A stretch of DNA of 64,000 nucleotides from Sulfurovum sp. AR (GTDB lineage: Bacteria > Campylobacterota > Campylobacteria > Campylobacterales > Sulfurovaceae). The stretch spans positions 243,538 to 307,537 of the forward strand of contig NZ_AJLE01000001.1 in NCBI RefSeq assembly GCF_000296775.1, in the 5' to 3' direction. The position numbers and the translations under genes were made by a program. The notes below the pieces were generated by a model. The model did not search any database, was not told the origin of the DNA, and worked only from the letters and a program-made list of their open reading frames with translations. Within the stretch, counting starts at the first letter, position 1. Each line of letters starts with the position of its first letter. Of the stretch, positions 35,355-43,463 are shown one piece after another.

Positions 35355-35423
35355 AACTTGAGCCAAAGATGAATGTGCTCAAGTTTGAGAAAACCTTAAC
35401 AATGTATATCTTTTATAAGGTTT
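35355..35423. terminator. Two hairpins between convergent mscL and DUF3050 genes
   Basis: A 9-bp perfect stem AACTTGAGC (35355-35363) / GCTCAAGTT (35377-35385) lies beyond mscL. A second, 8-bp stem AAACCTTA (35391-35398) / TAAGGTTT (35416-35423) lies just past the stop of the minus-strand gene and is followed on that strand by TCTC. Together they serve both directions. Confidence 0.6.
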
Positions 35424-35430
35424 ATGCTGC

Positions 35431-36222
35431 TTAGGCTGATTGTTTTTTACTCTCTTCTATCGCCAGTAAAACACCATCCCAAAACTTTATTCTAGCTCTG
35501 ATCGCATGGAGGGCAGCTTCTTCAGCTTCTACGATCTTTGCTTCATCTCCCTCACATAAAAGGTCCAGCATACGCAAAGACATCGGCCCGTGATGATCCC
35601 CATCAAGCTCTATATGACGATCGAGATAATAATGAAAGACTTCTGCTTCCTCTCGTGATATTTTCATTTTATCCAGCAATGCACGGAACATTTCCGGGAT
35701 AATATGTTCTCTCCCCAATGCAAATGCTGCAGCGATCACATGAGGTTTATCGCTATGGATAAAGTTAAATGTCGTTTCCATGAACACTTTGGCAGGAGAG
35801 GGTATTTGAACCGTGTTCAGTGCACTCTCCAAAGAATCTGATGTCACTTTGTCTATAAATTCGTTAATAAGGCTGTTGCTTCCTTTTTTTACCTCTTCCA
35901 TAGCTGTTCTATAAAGATTAAAATGACTGGTGTAGGTAGGTGTGCCATCTTCCAGAGGGATCCCTTCATCTGATTCTTCCTCTAGTACAATGTCATTGAT
36001 AAAACGCTGCACCTGCGCATCACCATGAGGAAGCCAAGGTGTGCTTGCCGGTGCAATTTGATGTTGCAGGTATTTGACCAAGGACATAAAATCCCAGACT
36101 GAGTAGATGTGATGTTGCATGAAGATGGTGAGATCATCCATGTCTTGTACCGATGCATAAACGGGGTGGGTTGCAAGCTCTTTTCTTAAGCGTTTTACAT
36201 TGTCAAGTGGGAAAGTTGTCAT
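35431..36222 (-). CDS. DUF3050 protein (haem oxygenase-like fold)
   Basis: A 263-residue, mostly helical protein. It opens with LRKELATHPVYASVQDMDDLTIFMQHHIYSVWDFMSLVKYLQ and has FNFIHSDKPHVIAAAFALGREHIIPEMFRALL and DRHIELDGDHHGPMSLRML, rich in conserved His/Glu/Asp. This matches my memory of DUF3050, which belongs to the haem-oxygenase-like diiron/haem fold. The His and carboxylate pattern suggests a metal site, but the reaction is unknown. The gene stands alone. Confidence 0.78.
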   Translation of the reverse strand: MTTFPLDNVKRLRKELATHPVYASVQDMDDLTIFMQHHIYSVWDFMSLVKYLQHQIAPASTPWLPHGDAQVQRFINDIVLEEESDEGIPLEDGTPTYTSHFNLYRTAMEEVKKGSNSLINEFIDKVTSDSLESALNTVQIPSPAKVFMETTFNFIHSDKPHVIAAAFALGREHIIPEMFRALLDKMKISREEAEVFHYYLDRHIELDGDHHGPMSLRMLDLLCEGDEAKIVEAEEAALHAIRARIKFWDGVLLAIEESKKQSA

Positions 36223-36335
36223 AGGTCATACTCTTTGTTTTTTATCAAGAAGTCTAACTAAAATAGTTAAATTATGCCAGTTTTGTCCCAAAGTAACAGT
36301 GTAGATGAGACATTTGCTACTTTAGGACTCGAAAA

Positions 36336-36971
36336 CTATTTAAGGATCCTCTTTATCGCTTCCGAACAGGTAGTAAGGCCAACAGCGCCTGTTACTGCAA
36401 CACACGAACCTTTCTCTATACATTTCGCCTGTTCAGGAGAAAAGACAACAGTAAAATTTCGGTCAAATTTTGCTTTTTTGAGTTCGTTGCGTATTTTTCT
36501 TGCAAGTGCATCTCCATGGGTTTTCCAAATGGAAGTGACTTCGATCTTGTTGGTATCATAACGCTTGGCCGAACCCAGTGCCATGATAAGCTTTTTGTAA
36601 CACTTTTTAGCCACTTCTATCTTCACTTTAGTCGTATCTGCGGCATCTATGACAATGTCATACGGTTCAAAATCAAACTCTTGTACCCAGGCCACGGTCA
36701 TATGCTGATGTATGGTCTTGATGCCGGGGTAAAGATCTTTCAGACGATCAACCTTGATCATCCCTACAGCTTCTGAACCTATCTGTCGGTTCTGGTTGGT
36801 CTCATCATAGATATCATAGTCCAGTATGGTAATGTCACTTACACCTGAGCGGTAGAGACAGTCAAGTGCATAAGAACCTACACCACCAACACCCAGAATA
36901 AGGATCTTTGCTTCTTGTAACTTTTCAAAATTTTCATCTCCAAAGAGCATACGGCAGCGTTGGAATCTCAT
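36336..36971 (-). CDS. tcdA: ThiF/TcdA-family E1-like enzyme (tRNA t6A dehydratase type)
   Basis: A 211-residue protein with an adenylate-forming E1-like fold: AKILILGVGGVGSYALDCLYRSGV (nucleotide loop), LDYDIYDETNQNRQ, IVIDAADTTKVKIEVAKKC and ALGSAKRYDTNKIEV. TcdA cyclises t6A37 of tRNA to ct6A. It is shorter than E. coli TcdA (268), as in other Campylobacterota. I chose ATG 36971, which overlaps the surE TGA as ATGA; an ATG two codons upstream also exists. Confidence 0.85.
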   Translation of the reverse strand: MRFQRCRMLFGDENFEKLQEAKILILGVGGVGSYALDCLYRSGVSDITILDYDIYDETNQNRQIGSEAVGMIKVDRLKDLYPGIKTIHQHMTVAWVQEFDFEPYDIVIDAADTTKVKIEVAKKCYKKLIMALGSAKRYDTNKIEVTSIWKTHGDALARKIRNELKKAKFDRNFTVVFSPEQAKCIEKGSCVAVTGAVGLTTCSEAIKRILK

Positions 36972-37756
36972 AACCATGCATCCAAAGATTTGATATCGTC
37001 ATAGCTTGTCATGTCCAGATGTACAGGGGTAATGGAAACATAGCCATCGTTGATCGCTTCAAAGTCTGTGAGATGTCCTTGTGTTTCCATCCACCCTAGA
37101 GCCGGTAGACCTATCCAGTAGTACTCTTTACCCCGAGGATTATGATGTACTTCAGCATGGTGTGTATAGAGACGGTTACCCGCACGTGTTACTTTAAAGC
37201 CGTTACACTCTGAAGTTGGTACAGGAGGGATATTGATATTTAAAAATTTACGTGGGGGCAGAGGGAATTCATCGGCAAATATCTTTTCTACGAGGGTGAC
37301 GATGCTTTTTTGTGCCAGTTCATATCCGAACTCCTTGATACTCTCACCTTTGTCTTTATAGACTTGGGAGATGGCAATGCCCGGGATTCCCTGTAGTACG
37401 GCTTCCATTGCCGCGGATGCTGTACCGGAGTATGTGATGTCCTCACCCATATTTGCGCCTATATTGATGCCTGAGATGACAATATCGGGTCGCTTCTCTT
37501 TGGTAAAAACCTTATTTAGTGCGAGAAACACACAATCTGTAGGTGTCCCGTCATCCAGTTTATAAAAATCCTTTTCGACCTCGACAAAATTAAGGGGTCT
37601 GGTCAATGTCAATGAGTGTCCGCACGCTGATTTCTCTGTGGTTGGTGCTACTACACTGACATGACCTAAAGGTTTGAGTGCTTCAACCAGTGCCATAAGT
37701 CCCTCAGACTCAAAACCATCATCATTGGTGATTAGTATTTGCTTACGACTCATCAT
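36968..37756 (-). CDS. surE: 5'/3'-nucleotidase SurE
   Basis: A 262-residue protein beginning with QILITNDDGFESEGLMALVEALKPLG, the metal-binding NDDG motif, then VVAPTTEKSACGHSLTL, TPTDCVFLAL, VISGINIGANMGEDITYSGTASAAMEA. SurE dephosphorylates nucleoside monophosphates and is linked to stationary-phase survival. It is followed by tcdA with a 4-base overlap. Confidence 0.95.
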   Translation of the reverse strand: MMSRKQILITNDDGFESEGLMALVEALKPLGHVSVVAPTTEKSACGHSLTLTRPLNFVEVEKDFYKLDDGTPTDCVFLALNKVFTKEKRPDIVISGINIGANMGEDITYSGTASAAMEAVLQGIPGIAISQVYKDKGESIKEFGYELAQKSIVTLVEKIFADEFPLPPRKFLNINIPPVPTSECNGFKVTRAGNRLYTHHAEVHHNPRGKEYYWIGLPALGWMETQGHLTDFEAINDGYVSITPVHLDMTSYDDIKSLDAWL

Positions 37757-37854
37757 TTAGTGCTTCGCTTGTACTGAATTTTAATTCTTGTCATTCTTTA
37801 TACTTTAGATGTAGAGTTCTTTTATGAATTTTAAAAGAAGTCCATTATTTTTTC

Positions 37855-37882
37855 GGTATTATAACCTTTTTGGTATAATACC
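37855..37882 (+). promoter_or_regulatory. greA promoter with palindrome over the -10 box
   Basis: TATAAT at 37874-37879 forms part of an inverted repeat: GGTATTATAACC (37855-37866) and GGTATAATACC (37872-37882), with one extra A in the left arm and a TTTTT spacer. A protein bound here would occlude RNA polymerase; alternatively it is the first hairpin of the transcript. Confidence 0.5.
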
Positions 37883-37921
37883 TCCAATTAACTATAAATG
37901 AATCATTTTAAAGGATCTATC

Positions 37922-38410
37922 GTGCAAAAAGAGCCGATGTTACAAACAACTTACAAGAAACTATCAGAAGAACTTGAACATTTAAAATCTGTAGAGAGAG
38001 GTGCTATAGCCAAAGTCATCGATGAGGCAAGAGAACTCGGTGACCTTAAGGAAAATGCAGAGTACCATGCTGCCAAAGACAAACAGGGCTTGATGGAAGC
38101 ACGTATTGCAGAACTTACGGATATAGTAGGTCGTGCACAGGTCGTAGATCCTTCGACTTTGCCGCATACAAGAGTGAGTTTCGGATCAACAGTAGAATTG
38201 ACAGACCAAAATACAGGTGAAGAGGTACACTATACTATCGTAGGTGGTACAGAATCAAACCCTTCTAAAGGATTGATCTCTATCCAGTCTCCTATGGCTC
38301 GTGCACTGATAGGTAAAGAAGAGGGAGATGAAGTCTCATTGGTACTTCCTAGCGGTAAAAAGACATATGATATCGAAGAGATCTCTTACAAAGAGATCAT
38401 CCTAGATTAA
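37922..38410 (+). CDS. greA: Transcription elongation factor GreA
   Basis: A 162-residue protein, near the usual 158: an N-terminal coiled-coil (TYKKLSEELEHLKSVERGAIAKVIDEARELGDLKENAEYHAAKDKQGLMEARIAELTDIV) with the acidic tip DLKENAEY, and a C-terminal FKBP-like part (SIQSPMARALIGKEEGDEVSLVLPSGKKTYDIEEI). It rescues backtracked RNA polymerase by stimulating transcript cleavage. I prefer GTG at 37922 (AAAGGATC upstream, peptide VQKEPML like other GreA starts); an ATG at 37898 is in frame. Confidence 0.93.
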   Translation: MQKEPMLQTTYKKLSEELEHLKSVERGAIAKVIDEARELGDLKENAEYHAAKDKQGLMEARIAELTDIVGRAQVVDPSTLPHTRVSFGSTVELTDQNTGEEVHYTIVGGTESNPSKGLISIQSPMARALIGKEEGDEVSLVLPSGKKTYDIEEISYKEIILD

Positions 38411-38421
38411 GAAGGTATAAG

Positions 38422-39429
38422 ATGGTAAAAGTAGGTGTTGTAGGAGCCAGTGGATACACAGGACTTGAACTGGTGAAGATGTTGGTGACCCACAGTGGCT
38501 TTCAGTTGACCTATCTTGCCACAACGCAGGGAGATACAATGATAGAGAAACTGCATCCTTCATTGGTAGATGTCATTAGCCTGCCTGTTGAAAAAGCAGA
38601 TGCCAACTCTGTGGCTGAACGCTGTGAACTTGTTTTCCTGGCCCTTCCTCATAAAGCCTCTATGGGCTTTGCTAAATTGCTTTTGGATAAAGGGGTCAAA
38701 GTTGTCGACCTTTCTGCAGATTACCGTCTAGAGCTTGATACATATGAAGCACACTATTGTGCCCATGAAGATAAAGCGCATTTGGGTGATGCAACGTATG
38801 CACTGATCGAGTATTACAGAGAAGAGTTGAAGGGTACAAGCCTTGCTGCAGGTCCTGGTTGTTATCCAACGGCAACACTGCTGGGTATTTTACCGTTCAT
38901 ACCGTATCTTGATACCTCTGCACCTCTTTTTGTCGATGCAAAGTCCGGTGTGAGCGGTGCAGGTAAAACACTGAGCGAGACGGCACATTTCGTGACGATC
39001 AACGATAATATCTTTGCTTACAACCCGATCAAACACCGACATGCACCCGAAATAGCAGAGAAGATAGAAAAAATACACGGTGCTAAGATGAATGTCAATT
39101 TTGTGCCTCATCTCATTCCTGCGACACGTGGTGAACTGGTCTCTGTCTATGCGACGTTAAAAGAAGATATCGATCCGATGGAAGTGTTGAAAAAACACTA
39201 TGAAAACGATCCGTTTATCCGTATCAGAGAAACACCGGTCGATATTAAAAGTACGGCAGGCACACACTTTTGTGACATCTTTGCAGCCAAAAACGGCAAT
39301 GCACTTTTTGTCTCTTCTGCCATAGACAACCTCTTGCGTGGTGCAAGTTCGCAAGCACTTGTGGCTGCGAACTTGATGTGCGGATATGATGAAGGTATGG
39401 GCATCCCGACGATCGCCTATATCCCATAA
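38422..39429 (+). CDS. argC: N-acetyl-gamma-glutamyl-phosphate reductase
   Basis: A 335-residue protein with VKVGVVGASGYTGLELVKML (NADP fold), VFLALPHKASMGF, the catalytic cysteine motif GPGCYPTATLLGILPF, and SGVSGAGKTLSE. It performs the third step of arginine biosynthesis. It starts 11 bases after greA and probably shares its promoter. Three hairpins follow its stop. Confidence 0.96.
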   Translation: MVKVGVVGASGYTGLELVKMLVTHSGFQLTYLATTQGDTMIEKLHPSLVDVISLPVEKADANSVAERCELVFLALPHKASMGFAKLLLDKGVKVVDLSADYRLELDTYEAHYCAHEDKAHLGDATYALIEYYREELKGTSLAAGPGCYPTATLLGILPFIPYLDTSAPLFVDAKSGVSGAGKTLSETAHFVTINDNIFAYNPIKHRHAPEIAEKIEKIHGAKMNVNFVPHLIPATRGELVSVYATLKEDIDPMEVLKKHYENDPFIRIRETPVDIKSTAGTHFCDIFAAKNGNALFVSSAIDNLLRGASSQALVAANLMCGYDEGMGIPTIAYIP

Positions 39430-39438
39430 AAATCACTC

Positions 39439-39530
39439 ATTGATATTTTTTATCAATCACACGAAGTGTGTTTTTGTCACTGTGAACGCCCTTGAAAGCG
39501 AAGCGATTCGAGAACAGTGACGATTTTTTT
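39439..39530 (+). terminator. Hairpin cluster after argC
   Basis: Three stems follow argC: ATTGATA/TATCAAT (39439-39457), CACAC/GTGTG followed by TTTTTG (39458-39475 region), and GTCACTGT (39476-39483) / ACAGTGAC (39514-39521). The last encloses a CTTGAA/TTCGAG sub-stem and is followed by GATTTTTTTG. The third looks like a true Rho-independent terminator; the set may also shape the leader of the next gene. Confidence 0.6.
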
Positions 39531-39614
39531 GCTTCGTTTTTTTCTAAAAAAAATGACGAGAGAAACAACACCTCAAGTAAGATAAGAGGTAATTTTAGAA
39601 ATGAAAGGGTCGCA

Positions 39615-40298
39615 ATGTATATAATCAAGGAAAATGCCTTATTTATTGCCGACTCACATTATCCCCATCACGGAGATGCTTTTTTAGTATTACTGAAAAA
39701 GCTAGAGAGTGGAGAACTAGAGACCCCTCAGCTCTTTTTGATGGGTGACAACTTTGATCTGCTCTTTGGACATAATGATTACATTCAGACCTTTTCAAAA
39801 GAAGCCATAGATCTTCTGCAAACACTTTCACAAAAACTTGATATATACTACTTCGAAGGAAACCATGATTTTTGCCTCAAAGATGTGTTTCCGGATATTC
39901 ATGTATACAGTAGAGAAGAGCAACCGGTCATGTTTGATCTGGAAGAGAAAAAAGTGGCGATCTCTCATGGTGACAAATATGCTACAGGATTGGGGTATGA
40001 CCTCTACTGTAAACTCTTACGTAATAAAAAGACACTGACATTCCTTAAACCTTTTGAAAAGGCGATCATCGATCATCGTATGAAAAAGTTGTCAAAAAAG
40101 CATATCTGTTTTACCTTTTCTGGCTTCGAGAAAAGAGTGGAAGAGATACTGGAACACTACAGTGAAGCAGACCTTGTGATCGAAGGCCATTTTCATCAGT
40201 GTAAGACAGTAGGTACATACATCTCTTTGCCCTCATTGGCATGCCAGGGCATGGTCGGTGTCATAGAAGAGGGTGAAATGCACTTTAAGACACTTTAA
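39615..40298 (+). CDS. Calcineurin-like metallophosphoesterase (UDP-2,3-diacylglucosamine hydrolase-like)
   Basis: A 227-residue protein with the dinuclear-metal phosphoesterase motifs: ADSHYPHH (D-x-H), MGDNFDLLFG (GDxxD-like), EGNHDF (GNHD), and VIEGHFHQCKT (GHxH). The arrangement and size recall LpxH-type UDP-2,3-diacylglucosamine diphosphatases of lipid A synthesis, probably membrane-associated. ATG 39615 has GAAAGGG at 39603-39609; the frame extends 41 codons upstream through the terminator hairpins and is not used. Its stop overlaps the next ATG as TAATG. Confidence 0.8.
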   Translation: MYIIKENALFIADSHYPHHGDAFLVLLKKLESGELETPQLFLMGDNFDLLFGHNDYIQTFSKEAIDLLQTLSQKLDIYYFEGNHDFCLKDVFPDIHVYSREEQPVMFDLEEKKVAISHGDKYATGLGYDLYCKLLRNKKTLTFLKPFEKAIIDHRMKKLSKKHICFTFSGFEKRVEEILEHYSEADLVIEGHFHQCKTVGTYISLPSLACQGMVGVIEEGEMHFKTL

Positions 40299-40720
40299 TG
40301 GTTTATATGACACTTTTTACAGTGGCCTTTTTCTCTGCCACACTACTTCCGTTAGGAAGTGAAGGGTTGCTTCTTTACGATATCTCTCAAAACAACTCTC
40401 TTATCCTCTTATGGTCCTTTGCAACACTGGGTAATACACTGGGATCTATGGTGAATTACTGGTTAGGGTTAAAAGGTGAAACCTATCTAGAAGAGAAAGG
40501 GCATCTTTCTGCACAAAAGATGGAAAAAGCAAGAGGTTTTTTTGACAGATATGGAGGGTGGACCCTCCTGTTGTCATGGGTTCCGATCATCGGGGATCCA
40601 TTGACCTTTATTGCGGGGGTTTTACGTTATAAGTTCAAATGGTTTGCAACTATTGTAGCAGTAGCTAAAGGGACACGTTATGCTATCGTCATCTTTTTAG
40701 CAAGCAGTTTGTCTGTATAG
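40298..40720 (+). CDS. YqaA-family small membrane protein (DedA/SNARE-associated relative)
   Basis: A 140-residue protein with about four hydrophobic helices: an N-terminal LFTVAFFSATLLPLGSEGLLLY, TLGNTLGSMVNYWLGLKG, and GGWTLLLSWVPIIGDPLTFIAGVLRYKF. The SW-PIIGDPLTFIAG motif is shared by YqaA/DedA proteins, thought to move lipids or support envelope stability. It is coupled to the phosphoesterase gene by a one-base overlap, supporting an envelope-lipid role for both (inference). Confidence 0.8.
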   Translation: MVYMTLFTVAFFSATLLPLGSEGLLLYDISQNNSLILLWSFATLGNTLGSMVNYWLGLKGETYLEEKGHLSAQKMEKARGFFDRYGGWTLLLSWVPIIGDPLTFIAGVLRYKFKWFATIVAVAKGTRYAIVIFLASSLSV

Positions 40721-40971
40721 AATGAACCAAATGGTATAAGCGAAAAAATAGAGTAGAGTGCCGTCTCTTTCAAAGTAAATCCAGCTTCTTTTTTCGCTTC
40801 AATGATCTGATAGATGAATGCAAACACGAGCAGACCATGTAACATACCTACGACTTTAGTGGCAATTGGATAGCCAAAACTGTATTTCATTGGCATAGCG
40901 ATGAAGATCAGGATGATAAATGAGATCCCTTCTATTTTGTTGACCCAACGGAACTTTTGTAATTCAGACAT
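40678..40971 (-). CDS. DUF3817 integral membrane protein
   Basis: A 97-residue protein with three hydrophobic segments: VNKIEGISFIILIFIAMPMKYSFG, VVGMLHGLLVFAFIYQII and ETALYSIFSLIPFGSFYTDKLL. The pattern E-G-x-S-F ... M-K-Y ... G-x-x-H-G-x-L matches DUF3817/YdzA-like proteins. Function unknown. The 3' end overlaps the convergent yqaA-like gene by 43 bases. The start ATG at 40971 has AGGAGACAC just upstream on the minus strand. Confidence 0.78.
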   Translation of the reverse strand: MSELQKFRWVNKIEGISFIILIFIAMPMKYSFGYPIATKVVGMLHGLLVFAFIYQIIEAKKEAGFTLKETALYSIFSLIPFGSFYTDKLLAKKMTIA

Positions 40972-41036
40972 AGTGTCTCCTAATTAAGATTTTTGTGAGT
41001 ATATCAGAAGAAGTTTAACAATAATTGTTTTTAAGC

Positions 41037-41042
41037 TATAAT
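41037..41042 (+). promoter_or_regulatory. Sigma-70-like promoter of the membrane protein gene
   Basis: TATAAT at 41037-41042 with TTTAAC at 41014-41019, spacing exactly 17 bases; start codon follows 24 bases later. One of the few places in the window with a recognisable -35. Confidence 0.5.
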
Positions 41043-41065
41043 GATTTATTGATACGAAAAGGGAC

Positions 41066-41749
41066 ATGATGAAAAATGAAAATGTAGTTGTAAAAAACAT
41101 ACCTGAATATGATTTTGATATTATCGAGATGCTTAAAGAGGGGTTTAGACGTATAGAAGGTGTCAAGGGAATATTTTTAGCTGCATTTATTGTCTATGTT
41201 GTTATCTCTGTGATCGTACAGATCATATTAGGTACTTTTTTCCCTTCTCCACCACCGCCTGCTGAACCAAATTACCTGAACCAGATGATCGTTACTATCT
41301 TAAGTTATCCGGTACTTATGCCGCTTATCGTAGGTGTTATTATGCTTGCCATCCACTATGCACGAGGAGAGCATATAGCATTTCAGTCTATATTTAATTA
41401 CTATCATCTTACGGGTAGACTGTCATTAGCTGCGCTACTCATCTATATCATGACAGTGATAGGTTTTGTACTGCTTATTCTTCCGGGTATCTACTTGAGT
41501 ATCGCTTATATCTTTACTTTACCGCTTATAGCTGATAAAGGCATGGATGTCTGGGAGGCGATGGAGCTTTCAAGAAAAACGGTCACAAAACACTGGTTTA
41601 AAGTTTTTGGTCTGTTTTTGCTACTCAGTCTCATTATGACACTGGGTGCATTAGCACTCGGTATAGGCCTCATTTGGGCAGTCCCTTTGTTATTTGTGAC
41701 ACTGTATGGATTACTCTATCCGTTGATCTTTGATGGAGTAGAGGCTTAA
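41066..41749 (+). CDS. Integral membrane protein of unknown function
   Basis: A 227-residue protein with a charged N-terminus (EYDFDIIEMLKEGFRRIEGVKG) and about five to six membrane helices, including GVIMLAIHYARGE, LLLILPGIYLSIAYIFTLPLIAD and GALALGIGLIWAVPLLFVTLYGLL. The LPGIYL...Y.F..PLI.D pattern occurs in widespread multi-helix proteins of the DUF975/glycerophosphodiesterase-membrane-domain kind. No function can be given. It stands alone between convergent or divergent neighbours. Confidence 0.75.
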   Translation: MMKNENVVVKNIPEYDFDIIEMLKEGFRRIEGVKGIFLAAFIVYVVISVIVQIILGTFFPSPPPPAEPNYLNQMIVTILSYPVLMPLIVGVIMLAIHYARGEHIAFQSIFNYYHLTGRLSLAALLIYIMTVIGFVLLILPGIYLSIAYIFTLPLIADKGMDVWEAMELSRKTVTKHWFKVFGLFLLLSLIMTLGALALGIGLIWAVPLLFVTLYGLLYPLIFDGVEA

Positions 41750-41755
41750 AGAGGT

Positions 41756-41783
41756 AGAATCCTGTTTGAAGAATAAGGATTCT
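41756..41783. terminator. Hairpin between convergent membrane-protein and metF genes
   Basis: A 7-bp stem AGAATCC (41756-41762) / GGATTCT (41777-41783), and next to it GTCAAC (41794-41799) / GTTGAC (41806-41811) at the metF stop. Neither has a strong U-tract. Confidence 0.4.
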
Positions 41784-41794
41784 GCGGGGCTTGG

Positions 41795-42712
41795 TCAACC
41801 TATGAGTTGACTACACAGATCAAAACGGTTGTGTGTCATTAAATGCACTTTTCCGTGGATATCCATCATCTCATCAAAGATACGTTTTGAAAGGGCAAAT
41901 CCTACTTCCTGTTCTCTCTCTTCTCCGTCCATTGCTGCGAGGTTCATTTCGTCTATAATGTCTTTAGGTACAGAGATACCAGGGACTTTATCATCGATGA
42001 AGTTGGCCGTTTTAGCCCTTACGATAGGGAACTGACCTAAGACAAGCTGGGCTTCTTTTGCTGTATCGCGTATGCTCAGCGCTTTGGCTTCTTCAAAAAG
42101 CGCTAAGAGTTCTTTGGCATTTTCCAGGGTATATACCGGCTGGGTGATGATGGCACGTGCACCGTAATTGAGTTTCTTGATCATACGTTTTTTCAGGCTG
42201 TTCATATCTTTTGCAGTGGCATTGCTCACAGCAAACGGATAGATAGGTTTAGGTGCAGGATTTAATGGCTTATTACTGTAGTCAACCCCTTTGTTGAGGT
42301 GGTAGATGATACTGAGAAGCAGGGTAGAGTCACGTTCGAGCACACCTTTAACCTCCGGTTGGTCTGAATACTTTGCAGGGTCACCGGTTAGTGCCAGTAT
42401 ACAACGTAAATCAAAGTCATTCGCTCCAAGAAGTGTGGATTGCAGAGAGAGCTTGTTTTTGTCTCTCATACTCATCGTGGCAATGACAGGCTTTTCGAAT
42501 GTCTGCTGTACTTTGATGGCAGAGAGTACACCTGACATCTTGAGTTTTGCCAAAGGGTTGTCTGTACATGAAAAACCTGTGACTTTGTTCTGTAGATCGT
42601 GTTTTTTAATGTCAGCGATGATACCATCTATGGAGGCACCGTGAGGAGGGTTTATCTCCACCGTAATGAACTTCTTATCGTTACAAAGAATGTCGCAAAA
42701 TTTTTCAAACAT
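41795..42712 (-). CDS. metF: 5,10-methylenetetrahydrofolate reductase
   Basis: A 305-residue barrel protein beginning FCDILCNDKKFITVEINPPHGASIDGI (the catalytic-region Glu of VEINPP), with LALTGDPAKYSDQP, NYGARAIITQPVYTLENAKELLALF (typical flavin barrel segment) and LVLGQFPIVRAKTANFID. It reduces methylene-THF to methyl-THF for methionine synthesis. The gene stands alone on the minus strand. Confidence 0.88.
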   Translation of the reverse strand: MFEKFCDILCNDKKFITVEINPPHGASIDGIIADIKKHDLQNKVTGFSCTDNPLAKLKMSGVLSAIKVQQTFEKPVIATMSMRDKNKLSLQSTLLGANDFDLRCILALTGDPAKYSDQPEVKGVLERDSTLLLSIIYHLNKGVDYSNKPLNPAPKPIYPFAVSNATAKDMNSLKKRMIKKLNYGARAIITQPVYTLENAKELLALFEEAKALSIRDTAKEAQLVLGQFPIVRAKTANFIDDKVPGISVPKDIIDEMNLAAMDGEEREQEVGFALSKRIFDEMMDIHGKVHLMTHNRFDLCSQLIG

Positions 42713-42830
42713 GAATATACTCTTTATAGTTATAGTTTAATTAGTTATAATTCTACCTAAATAATGCATAGAGGGTTATTACAGAATGACCAAAGCATAA
42801 TATATTAACAAATATTAAGTAGGGATTAGG

Positions 42831-43463
42831 ATGAGTAAATTAGCAGTATTTGACTTTGATTCAACATTGATGGATGGCGAGACCATTGATTTTCTTGCAG
42901 CCCCACTTGGACTTGAAGAGCAGGTTGCAGCGATAACCGAGCGTGCAATGGCAGGCGAGTTGGATTTCTACAAGTCCCTTAGAGCAAGGGTAGCCCTGCT
43001 TGAAGGCCTGGAAGAGGAGAAGGTCAACGAGATCTGCAGCGATCTCCCAATGATGCCCGGTGCGCAAGAAGTAGTCACAGGGCTCAAAGAGAGAGGGTAT
43101 ACAGTGGTCTGTTTCTCAGGCGGTTTTAGAAATGCCACAAAACCAGCTTGTGAGAGACTGGGGGTGAATGCAGACTTCTCAAATTTCTTACATGCTGAAA
43201 ATGGTGTACTTACCGGACAGGTAGGCGGAGAGATGATGTATAGTAATGCCAAGGGTGATATGATCACCCGTATGCAGGGACTGCTTGGTGTAGGTCGTGA
43301 AGATACCCTTGTCGTAGGCGACGGAGCCAATGACCTCAGTATGTTCGCCCATGCAGAGACACGTGTGGCATTTTGTGCAAAACCTGTACTGAAAGAGGCG
43401 GCTACGCATTGTGTAGAGGAGAAAGACCTCACACAGATACTTCAGATAGTAGACTCAATCTAA
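42831..43463 (+). CDS. serB: Phosphoserine phosphatase
   Basis: A 210-residue HAD phosphatase with the nucleophile motif FDFDSTLMDGE, PGAQEVVTGLKERGYTVVCFSGGFR, and the motif III/IV VVGDGANDLSMFAHA. It hydrolyses phosphoserine in serine synthesis. It lacks the N-terminal ACT domain of the E. coli enzyme. The ABC transporter ATG overlaps its stop by one base. Confidence 0.93.
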   Translation: MSKLAVFDFDSTLMDGETIDFLAAPLGLEEQVAAITERAMAGELDFYKSLRARVALLEGLEEEKVNEICSDLPMMPGAQEVVTGLKERGYTVVCFSGGFRNATKPACERLGVNADFSNFLHAENGVLTGQVGGEMMYSNAKGDMITRMQGLLGVGREDTLVVGDGANDLSMFAHAETRVAFCAKPVLKEAATHCVEEKDLTQILQIVDSI

